Assembly: GCA_020059765.1 (NCBI GenBank)
Contig: JAGVBM010000142.1
Span: 1-5,573, forward strand
Source of the DNA: Bacillota bacterium
GTDB taxonomy: Bacteria; Bacillota; Bacilli; Tumebacillales; Effusibacillaceae
Length of the DNA: 5,573 nucleotides
Direction of reading: 5' to 3'
The notes beneath the pieces were generated by a model, which was not told the origin of the DNA, searched no databases, and worked only from the letters and a program-made list of their open reading frames with translations. The translations under genes were made by a program, and so were the position numbers. This document shows, piece by piece, positions 1 through 5,059 of this stretch (positions are counted from its first letter, which is position 1; each line of letters begins with the position of its first letter).

Positions 1-104
1 ATGCGGTTACGGGATTGCAATTCCATCCGGAAAGCATTCTGACGGAGGGCGGCAAACAAATGATTCATAACTTCTTGCAGCAACGGGTGAGGGTGCTGGC
101 ATGA
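1..104 (+). CDS. Glutamine amidotransferase subunit (TrpG/PabA type), C-terminal end, partial
   Basis: The left edge cuts this gene. Reading from base 3, the last 33 residues are visible and stop at TGA 102-104. They contain the GLQFHPES block typical of class I glutamine amidotransferases, in which His and Glu are the second and third members of the Cys-His-Glu triad. The following TEGGKQMIHNFL is the usual closing segment of TrpG/PabA proteins. The catalytic Cys and most of the domain lie outside the window. The family hydrolyses glutamine and channels ammonia to a chorismate-binding partner, here almost certainly the next gene, whose ATG overlaps this stop codon as ATGA. With so little sequence I cannot tell a dedicated TrpG from a PabA or from an amphibolic subunit serving both tryptophan and folate synthesis, so no symbol is given. 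Confidence 0.9.
   Translation, partial: AVTGLQFHPESILTEGGKQMIHNFLQQRVRVLA
89..93 (+). promoter_or_regulatory. Ribosome binding site for the anthranilate synthase component I gene
   Basis: GAGGG sits 7 bases before ATG 101, inside the last codons of the upstream amidotransferase gene. With the ATGA stop/start overlap it indicates coupled translation, which would help keep the two subunits in balance. It supports ATG 101 as the real start. Confidence 0.7.
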
Positions 105-1552
105 ACCCGACGAAGAAACGTATCAAAGTCCGCACCCATGAACGAATCTATCCAAGAAACAACGAAGCGTTTGACGTGTTTCGCAACATTCACTCCCAAA
201 TCGGGGCGACCCATGCGTTTTTGCTTGATTCTGTTACAGATTTGAACAGCAAGTACGGTTCGTCGGTGATCGGATTATTCCCGCTGCTTGCATGCAGATC
301 GAAAGGAAATTCTTTCCTGATTGACGGTCACCCTGTCTTGACGCAGCTCGTCACTGAAAACCTCAGGGAAAAAGGGTTTCATGAACAGCTTGTGAACGAT
401 CGGTTGCCGGCCATTCTCGATGTGATTCGCGAAAGTTTTGATATGAATGGTTCGGAATTGGTAAACCCTTACTCCTTTGGCTTTATGGGATACTTTGCCT
501 ATGACGCCATTCGCTATTTCGAGAACATTCCAAACACGACGCTCGATGATCGTCAACTGGACGATGTTCTGCTGCAAGTTCATCAAGCGGTTCTGCATTT
601 TGAAGCGGATCGGATTCGGGTGGTCATCAACGAAGTGGAAGGGGTTGAGACTCCTGGATACGAGGTGATCGAATCGTTTTTGAATTCCAGCCCGTCCGCA
701 GAGTTTGCAGGATTTGAGGCTTCCCAACTGCGAGTGGAAGAGGACGTGGCAAAAGACGAGTTTATTGCCAGGGTGCTAAAGGCAAAAGAGTACATTCGGG
801 AAGGGGATATTTTCCAGATTGTCCTGTCAAAAAGAGACCGGATCATCGGAATCATTGACCCTTTGTTGATCTATAAACGATTAAAGGAAGTCAACCCTTC
901 TCCCTATATGTTCTATGTCGATTACGGCGATTTGATCCTCTTTGGCGCCAGTCCCGAAATGCAGATCCGATTGGAAAACGGGGTGGCTCAAATGCGGCCG
1001 ATTGCCGGAACGACCAAAGGAAAAGGATTGACCAAAGAAGAAAACCAGCAATTGGTCGACAATCTTCTGGAAGATGAAAAAGAAAGAGCGGAACACCTGA
1101 TGCTCGTGGATCTCTGCCGGAATGATCTGGGCCGGGTTTGCCAACCGGGAAGCATTCACGTAAAAAACTTCATGGCGGTTGAAGAATATTCCCATGTATT
1201 TCATATCGTATCGACGGTAGAAGGAAAGATTGAAGCGGATCGGCTGCCGTTTGAAATTTTCCTTTCCACATTTCCGGCGGGTACTTTGTCGGGTGCTCCC
1301 AAGATCAGGGCAATGGAAATCATTGACGAATTGGAGACGCTGTCGCGAGGTCCGTATGGAGGCGTGATTGGATTTTTCGATTTTCTTGGAAACATGAATA
1401 CGGCGATTGTGATTCGCACTGTCATCTATCAAGACGGGATCTCCTATTTGCAAGCCGGCGCCGGGATTGTGGCCGATTCCATCCCGGAAAACGAATGGAA
1501 TGAGTGCAATCATAAGCTGAAGGTATTGGAAACCACCATTTTTGCCCAATGA
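101..1552 (+). CDS. trpE: Anthranilate synthase component I (chorismate-binding subunit)
   Basis: This 483-residue protein has the full length usual for the TrpE/PabB family. Visible blocks are LLDS at 41-44 and NPSPYMFY at 265-272 (the two regions that bind feedback tryptophan in TrpE), GYFAYDAIR 130-138, GASPE 282-286, PIAGT 300-304, DLCRNDLGR 337-345, YSHVFHIVSTVEG 363-375, FPAGTLSGAPKIRAME 391-406 and QAGAGIVADS 451-460. The C-terminal two thirds form the chorismate-binding domain. With the amidotransferase subunit encoded just upstream, the cytoplasmic complex would convert chorismate and glutamine to anthranilate, pyruvate and glutamate. PabB is the main alternative. PIAGT argues against the lysine-bearing PIKGT type, but Bacillus-type PabB also has PIAGT, so the better evidence is FPAGTLSGAPK and QAGAGIVADS (PabB tends to FPGGxITGAPK). 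The order amidotransferase then component I is the reverse of the common trpE-trpG order, and no trpD follows. No terminator is seen after the stop. Confidence 0.88.
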   Translation: MNPTKKRIKVRTHERIYPRNNEAFDVFRNIHSQIGATHAFLLDSVTDLNSKYGSSVIGLFPLLACRSKGNSFLIDGHPVLTQLVTENLREKGFHEQLVNDRLPAILDVIRESFDMNGSELVNPYSFGFMGYFAYDAIRYFENIPNTTLDDRQLDDVLLQVHQAVLHFEADRIRVVINEVEGVETPGYEVIESFLNSSPSAEFAGFEASQLRVEEDVAKDEFIARVLKAKEYIREGDIFQIVLSKRDRIIGIIDPLLIYKRLKEVNPSPYMFYVDYGDLILFGASPEMQIRLENGVAQMRPIAGTTKGKGLTKEENQQLVDNLLEDEKERAEHLMLVDLCRNDLGRVCQPGSIHVKNFMAVEEYSHVFHIVSTVEGKIEADRLPFEIFLSTFPAGTLSGAPKIRAMEIIDELETLSRGPYGGVIGFFDFLGNMNTAIVIRTVIYQDGISYLQAGAGIVADSIPENEWNECNHKLKVLETTIFAQ

Positions 1553-1596
1553 AGGAAACTTTGAAAATGGATTGAGTCACATAGGAATGGCAGCGG

Positions 1597-2085
1597 GTGG
1601 CCTGTGGGAAGCTAGAACCGAAGGGGGTGTTCCTTCTGAAGTTAAAGGCTTCCTTTTTTTCTTTTGCTTTGTCCGGTGTGCTGCTAGGGTATTTACCTTT
1701 GAGCTCCTCGATTGTAGTGGACAAATCCAGTCACACTTTGACCTACTATACGTTCCATATCCCTGTTCGCACGTTTTCCGTGGCTGTGGGAAGATCTGAC
1801 GCAGAGACTCCGGTTGGGACCTTTCCGATTGTCATGCTGGCTAAAAATCCTTGGTATTTGAAACTCAATATTCCCGGCGGCGATCCGAAGAACCCTTTGG
1901 GAACTCGTTGGATCGGACTTGAAGTGCCGGGTACGGACGGTTCCAAGTACGGGATACACGGAACGAATCGGCCGGAATCGATTGGAGAGAGTTTGTCTGA
2001 CGGCTGCATTCGTATGCGAAATACGGATGTTAATTGGCTCTATCGGTATGTCGGAGTCGGGACGTGGGTCACAATTATTGAATAA
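1597..2085 (+). CDS. L,D-transpeptidase, YkuD family, with N-terminal signal or anchor segment
   Basis: The product is 162 residues from GTG 1597. A short basic start (KLK) is followed by a hydrophobic stretch at about residues 18-38, then one YkuD domain to the C-terminus. The signature is HGTNRPESIGESLSDGCIRM-like: His121, Ser134, Gly136, catalytic Cys137 and Arg139. The more usual residue before GC is His, Lys or Arg; here it is Asp135. TPVGTFPI (71-78) and the GTRWIGLEVPG region also match the family. Such enzymes act outside the membrane on peptidoglycan: the Cys attacks a tetrapeptide stem and forms 3-3 cross-links or exchanges the terminal D-amino acid. Unlike B. subtilis YkuD there is no LysM domain. 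The start is uncertain. GTG 1597 has a modest AGGA 10 bases upstream; GTG 1627 lies directly on the purine-rich run; a CTG at 1636 is ideally placed 8 bases after AAGGGGG and would give a clean signal peptide. The gene lies 44 bases after trpE and may be read through from it. Confidence 0.92.
   Translation: MACGKLEPKGVFLLKLKASFFSFALSGVLLGYLPLSSSIVVDKSSHTLTYYTFHIPVRTFSVAVGRSDAETPVGTFPIVMLAKNPWYLKLNIPGGDPKNPLGTRWIGLEVPGTDGSKYGIHGTNRPESIGESLSDGCIRMRNTDVNWLYRYVGVGTWVTIIE
1621..1627 (+). promoter_or_regulatory. Possible ribosome binding site for an internal start of the L,D-transpeptidase
   Basis: AAGGGGG is the strongest Shine-Dalgarno-like run near the start of this gene, but it lies 24 bases inside the GTG 1597 reading frame. 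The in-frame CTG at 1636 is 8 bases downstream, which would give a protein beginning with Leu/Met-Lys-Leu-Lys before the hydrophobic segment. A 5-base inverted repeat (GAAGG 1620-1624 with CCTTC 1632-1636) overlaps it and may be chance. Confidence 0.35.
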
Positions 2086-2228
2086 ATTTCGAAGTTTATA
2101 AGGAATTAAAGATCTTTTGTAGATATTTGGTATCTTCTCCCTTTTGCAAAGTATGTTATAATATAGGCTAGTTTGACCCGAAACAGGTTAATTTTCGTTT
2201 ATTTTCATAGAGTAGGGATGATTGAAGC
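2086..2228. other. Intergenic region between L,D-transpeptidase and LCP genes
   Basis: This AT-rich 143-base gap carries the LCP gene promoter (2154-2162). It also has a 10-base palindrome AAAGATCTTT (2108-2117), a weak 5-base stem AGATA/TATCT (2121-2135), an 8-base palindrome TTTGCAAA (2143-2150) just before the -10, and two copies of ATTTTC ten bases apart (2191 and 2201) in the likely 5' leader. I see no convincing rho-independent terminator for the upstream gene and no open reading frame. Confidence 0.6.
2154..2162 (+). promoter_or_regulatory. Extended -10 (SigA-type) promoter of the LCP gene
   Basis: TGTTATAAT is a perfect TATAAT hexamer (2157-2162) preceded by the TGn extension. No good -35 box is found 16-18 bases upstream (2133-2140 reads TCTTCTCC), and TTGCAA at 2144-2149 is only 7 bases away, too close to serve. 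Transcription would start near 2169, giving a leader of about 60 bases. Extended -10 promoters can work without a -35, so this is a reasonable housekeeping promoter with room for an activator or repressor at the upstream TTTGCAAA palindrome. Confidence 0.65.
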
Positions 2229-3575
2229 ATGGAAAGTCGTATGGGGAAACCGAAGAAAAAGCTACCGTTATATAAACGCAGGGGATTTGTCTGGACATTT
2301 CTGTTCTTTACGGTGATGATGCTGGCCGGGGCGTCGTATTACGCATATTCGTTTTACAATTTCACCGCGGAAATCTCCAATCCGAAAAGCTCGAAGACCC
2401 GATCCGCAGAAGAATGGTCGGGAACCGAACGAGTCAACATTGCGCTTTTGGGGGTGGACTCGCGACCGGGAGAAGGACCGCCGCGGGCAGATACGATGAT
2501 GATCTTGAGTGTCGATCCGCAAACCAAAACCGCTTCTTTGTTCTCGGTTATGCGGGACACGTACTATCCGGTAGCCGGGTATCCTGGCTTCCGCAAAATC
2601 AACGAGTCTTATGCCCTGGGGGGGCCGGAGGGAACCGTTGAAACGCTGGAGAAATTTTTGCAAATTCCGATCCATTATTACGTAAAGACGAATTTTGACG
2701 GGTTTGCCAAAATCGTCGATGCACTTGGCGGAATCGAAATGTATGTGGAAAAAGACATGTACTGGGCGGATGACGGAATTCATGACATCAACCTGCGTAA
2801 AGGGTACCAGCATCTGGACGGCAAACACGCTCTCATGTATGTCCGTTTCCGCCACGACGCTCTCGCCGATTATACGCGTACGGAACGGCAGCGAAACTTA
2901 TTGCTGACATTGGCAAAGGAACTGAAAAGCACGAACGCCATCTTGAAATTGCCGGACATCTTGAAATCCGTTCAAAATGACATTCAGACCGACATGTCGT
3001 TAAACGACATGCTGAAATTGGGCAGATTGGCGTTTAATTTGGATTTGAGCGGGATGCAATCGATCCAACTCCCTCCGTTGAAAGATGCAACGGGCAGCAA
3101 ACTGGCGTTGATGGACGATATTCGGGACGGAATGTCGGTGATTATCCCTGACGTTTATGAAACTCGCTTATTGGTGCATACCATCTTGGATACCGGCAAG
3201 GAGATTGTAAGAACGTATGACGATCAGGCGCCGATGGTGAAACGGGTCGCCGAGAATCGCTCGAAGCAAACGACTGTGCCTTCGGTTAATGGAGAAGGGA
3301 CGGTAACACCGCCGATCCCCAAAAATGGAACGGGGGATGCGCCGGTTCCTGAAGGTACCGATCCGAATCGAACGAATGAGGCCACGAATCCAGACGGTAA
3401 GAACGGTACAAATACGAACTCGGGAACCAGCGGGACCACCGAACCCAGAACCACAGAACCACCGACCCCGCCCGTACCGACAAATGGCGGAACAACACAG
3501 GGAGGCTCTTCTTCTGGAAGCAAGACAATACCTAACGTTTCGAGTCCTCCTCCGACTACGACTCAGACTGAATAA
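2229..3575 (+). CDS. LCP (LytR-CpsA-Psr) family cell wall glycopolymer transferase with long disordered C-terminal tail
   Basis: The 448-residue product has a basic cytoplasmic N-terminus (KPKKKLPLYKRR), one membrane segment at about 19-43, and an extracellular LCP domain at about 68-282. Key residues are visible: GVDSRP 75-80, R86 and D88 in RADTMM, R109-D110, K123, YVRFR 204-208 and the DYTRTERQR block 214-222. In this family these arginines and aspartates bind the polyprenyl-pyrophosphate head and Mg2+. LCP enzymes move teichoic acid, capsule or similar polymers from the lipid carrier to peptidoglycan. After about residue 340 comes a roughly 100-residue tail rich in Pro, Thr, Gly, Asn and Ser, with no cysteine, LPXTG motif or second membrane span. 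It includes an imperfect TTEPR/TTEPP repeat (403-412). ATG 2229 is chosen because AGGGATG (2214-2220) precedes it; ATG 2241 is an alternative without a site. The gene stands alone between its own promoter and terminator. Which polymer it transfers cannot be told from sequence. Confidence 0.96.
   Translation: MESRMGKPKKKLPLYKRRGFVWTFLFFTVMMLAGASYYAYSFYNFTAEISNPKSSKTRSAEEWSGTERVNIALLGVDSRPGEGPPRADTMMILSVDPQTKTASLFSVMRDTYYPVAGYPGFRKINESYALGGPEGTVETLEKFLQIPIHYYVKTNFDGFAKIVDALGGIEMYVEKDMYWADDGIHDINLRKGYQHLDGKHALMYVRFRHDALADYTRTERQRNLLLTLAKELKSTNAILKLPDILKSVQNDIQTDMSLNDMLKLGRLAFNLDLSGMQSIQLPPLKDATGSKLALMDDIRDGMSVIIPDVYETRLLVHTILDTGKEIVRTYDDQAPMVKRVAENRSKQTTVPSVNGEGTVTPPIPKNGTGDAPVPEGTDPNRTNEATNPDGKNGTNTNSGTSGTTEPRTTEPPTPPVPTNGGTTQGGSSSGSKTIPNVSSPPPTTTQTE
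3435..3464 (+). repeat. Imperfect 15-base tandem repeat in the LCP tail
   Basis: Two adjacent 15-base units encode TTEPR and TTEPP (residues 403-412). They share most codons (ACC-ACx-GAA-CCx), suggesting local duplication within the low-complexity tail. Only two units are clear. Confidence 0.4.
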
Positions 3576-3583
3576 ACAATAGC

Positions 3584-3623
3584 CAACAAAATCAGGTCCC
3601 CGCAAGGAGACCTGATTTTGTTG
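3584..3623 (+). terminator. Rho-independent terminator after the LCP gene, possibly bidirectional
   Basis: Perfect 15-base arms (3584-3598 CAACAAAATCAGGTC and 3609-3623 GACCTGATTTTGTTG) begin 8 bases after the stop codon. Inside them a C-A mismatch and two C-G pairs close a GCAA tetraloop (3602-3605), a stable GNRA loop. The GC-rich core CAGGTC..GACCTG is followed by ATTTTGTTG as the U-rich tract. The matching A-rich left arm could also stop transcription coming from the right. Confidence 0.9.
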
Positions 3624-3643
3624 CGGTTCAGGCGGGGACAAGC

Positions 3644-3661
3644 TATCATTGAAATTATAGA
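3644..3661 (+). promoter_or_regulatory. Candidate promoter zone for murT-gatD (weak)
   Basis: Since a strong terminator precedes this unit, a promoter is expected between 3624 and about 3670. Candidates are TATCAT (3644-3649) with TTGCGG 17 bases upstream (3621-3626), or TATAGA/TAGATT (3656-3663) with GGGACA (3635-3640). Neither is close to consensus at both boxes, so the exact promoter is undecided. Confidence 0.3.
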
Positions 3662-3668
3662 TTTTGTC

Positions 3669-3696
3669 ATTTGCAAGGGGGCTTTTGTTTGCAAAT
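3669..3696 (+). repeat. 8-base inverted repeat around the murT ribosome binding site and TTG start
   Basis: ATTTGCAA (3669-3676) and TTGCAAAT (3689-3696) are perfect inverted copies separated by 12 bases that hold the GGGGG of the Shine-Dalgarno run. In RNA the right arm would pair over the TTG start codon. In DNA the two half-sites have centres 20 bases apart, about two helical turns, as for a protein operator. Which of these is real, if any, cannot be decided here. Confidence 0.45.
3675..3681 (+). promoter_or_regulatory. Ribosome binding site deciding the murT start
   Basis: AAGGGGG lies 7 bases before an in-frame TTG at 3689. This is better placed than GGAGAG (3699-3704), which would serve ATG 3710 with 5 bases of spacing. 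It argues for TTG 3689. Confidence 0.6.
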
Positions 3697-5059
3697 CTGG
3701 AGAGTATGGATGGCGATTCTGGCAGCCAAAACAACAAAGCGAATGCTGTCACTGCTTGGACGGAAGGGAACCACACTGCCTGGAGCCGTTGCTCTCCGCG
3801 TATGTCCGGATATTTTGGAGTATTACGGGGAGAAATTGAACGGGCGTATTGTGTTTGTGACCGGTACGAACGGGAAAACGACGACAAGCAATTTGTTGGT
3901 CAATTTTTTGCGGAAAGACGGGAGAGACGTTATTTCCAATGCACTTGGCGCCAACTTGATTCAAGGAATCACGGCGGCCCTGATTGAAGGGGTCTCTATA
4001 GGCAAGGCCCGCCTTCAGGCAGCCGTATTGGAAGTGGACGAAGGGACGATTGGCAAAGCCATCGTACCTTTGCAGCCGACGGCTGTTGTGGTAACCAATT
4101 TCTTTCGTGACCAGATGGATCGATACGGAGAAGTGGATTCGGTTGTCGGAATGGTGGAACGGGCTGTGAACAAAGCTCCGCGTAAAACAACCGTCATTCT
4201 GAACGCGGATGATCCGCTGGTTGCATCCATTGCGCCGACCGACAAAAGGGTTCTTTACTATGGAGTCGAATCGGCTGATTTCTTGCAAACGGATGAGCAG
4301 GGGGAAGTGCGAGACGGGAAATTCTGCAGGCATTGCGGGTCCTTGCTGCGTTACCGCCAATATCATTACGGGCAGTTGGGACTCTACGAATGTACAGGTT
4401 GCGATTTTAAGCGTCCAGTACCTGATCAGTCGGCGGAACATGTGCAGGTTTACGAAGGCGGCATGCGGTTCAATGTGGATGGAGATACGGGGTATCTGAA
4501 CTCGCCCGCTTTTTACAATGTATACAATGCGTTGGCTTCTATCAGTGCGGCCAAGGTGTTGGGGGTCGCCGCCAACGTCATTTCGCAGGAGATGGGGAAG
4601 TTGAGTACCGGTTTGGGTCGAATGGAACGGTTTGTGGTTCATGACCGACAAGATGCGATTCTGACCTTGGTCAAAAATCCGACCGGGTGCAACCAAGTGC
4701 TGAAAGTGGTCAGTCAAATGGACAAACCGATTGACATGGTTTTCATCTTGAATGACCGATACGCGGACGGAACCGATGTATCTTGGATTTGGGACACCCA
4801 TCTGGAACGGCTGCAGGCGCAGAAACGGTTGCGGCGGATTGTGGTGGCGGGCACGCGCGCTTACGACATGGCGGTACGTTTCAAATATGCCGGATTCGAA
4901 GGGGTCACGCAAGTGGCGGAAGGGGATATTCAAGCGGTGGAGAATGCTTTGCGTCAATTGCCTGCTGATCATACATTGTTTATTCTCTCGACGTATACGT
5001 CCCTATATGCGGTACGGGATCATCTGTTGCAGGAAGGACGTGTCGCGGTTGAAGCTTAA
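3689..5059 (+). CDS. murT: Lipid II isoglutaminyl synthase, MurT subunit (Mur ligase-like)
   Basis: From TTG 3689 the protein has 456 residues, close to known MurT lengths; ATG 3710 would remove 7. The order of elements matches MurT: an N-terminal segment with GTTLPG (27-32), the ATP loop GTNGKTTT (59-66), the Mur ligase central domain with EVDEGTI (115-121), TNFFRDQMDRYGE (136-147) and NADDP (172-176), a four-cysteine zinc-ribbon insertion (Cys213, 216, 235, 238), and the C-terminal domain with KNPTGCNQVL and NDRYADGTDVSWIWD (355-369). MurT uses ATP to activate the alpha-carboxylate of D-Glu in lipid II, and ammonia from GatD turns it into D-isoglutamine. It acts at the inner face of the membrane. 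One aspartate in the 355-369 block is expected to complete the GatD catalytic triad, as reported for other MurT proteins. Its end overlaps gatD, fitting a one-to-one complex. All key motifs are intact. Confidence 0.96.
   Translation: MQIWRVWMAILAAKTTKRMLSLLGRKGTTLPGAVALRVCPDILEYYGEKLNGRIVFVTGTNGKTTTSNLLVNFLRKDGRDVISNALGANLIQGITAALIEGVSIGKARLQAAVLEVDEGTIGKAIVPLQPTAVVVTNFFRDQMDRYGEVDSVVGMVERAVNKAPRKTTVILNADDPLVASIAPTDKRVLYYGVESADFLQTDEQGEVRDGKFCRHCGSLLRYRQYHYGQLGLYECTGCDFKRPVPDQSAEHVQVYEGGMRFNVDGDTGYLNSPAFYNVYNALASISAAKVLGVAANVISQEMGKLSTGLGRMERFVVHDRQDAILTLVKNPTGCNQVLKVVSQMDKPIDMVFILNDRYADGTDVSWIWDTHLERLQAQKRLRRIVVAGTRAYDMAVRFKYAGFEGVTQVAEGDIQAVENALRQLPADHTLFILSTYTSLYAVRDHLLQEGRVAVEA
5031..5038 (+). 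promoter_or_regulatory. Ribosome binding site for gatD inside the end of murT
   Basis: AGGAAGGA precedes two in-frame starts. GTG 5040 is only 1-5 bases away depending on alignment; TTG 5049 lies 10 bases after AAGGA, nearer the optimum. The site therefore slightly favours TTG 5049, which also gives the natural N-terminus MKLKIGYLYPDL. Confidence 0.5.

Noticed and set aside
881..1549. A 222-codon open frame on the - strand opposite the anthranilate synthase gene, plus further - strand frames over lcp (2268-2855 and 3168-3887)
   Set aside because: All are antisense shadows of well supported genes, without ribosome sites or family motifs.
1553..1596. A promoter or attenuator between the anthranilate synthase gene and the L,D-transpeptidase
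   Set aside because: TTGAAA at 1561 has no -10 at a suitable distance, and no stable hairpin with a T run is present.
2108..2117. AAAGATCTTT palindrome as a regulator site
   Set aside because: It is a single short palindrome with no second copy or partner element in the window; chance is sufficient.
2121..2140. Possible terminator after the L,D-transpeptidase (AGATA-TTTGG-TATCT followed by a pyrimidine run)
   Set aside because: The stem is only 5 bases and AT-rich, and the following run is TCTCCCTTTT, not a clean T tract.
2144..2162. TTGCAA and TATAAT as a -35/-10 pair
   Set aside because: The spacing is 7 bases; a working pair needs about 16-18.
2180..2200. ECF sigma factor promoter (GAAAC with CGT) upstream of the LCP gene, as seen for some LCP genes
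   Set aside because: GAAAC and CGT are only 11 bases apart, where SigW/SigM-type promoters need about 16-17.
3749..4972. A 407-codon open frame on the - strand opposite murT
   Set aside because: It lies fully antisense to a gene with intact MurT motifs, its translation shows no recognisable domain, and it is rich in His, Arg, Gln and Pro as expected from reading a coding strand backwards.
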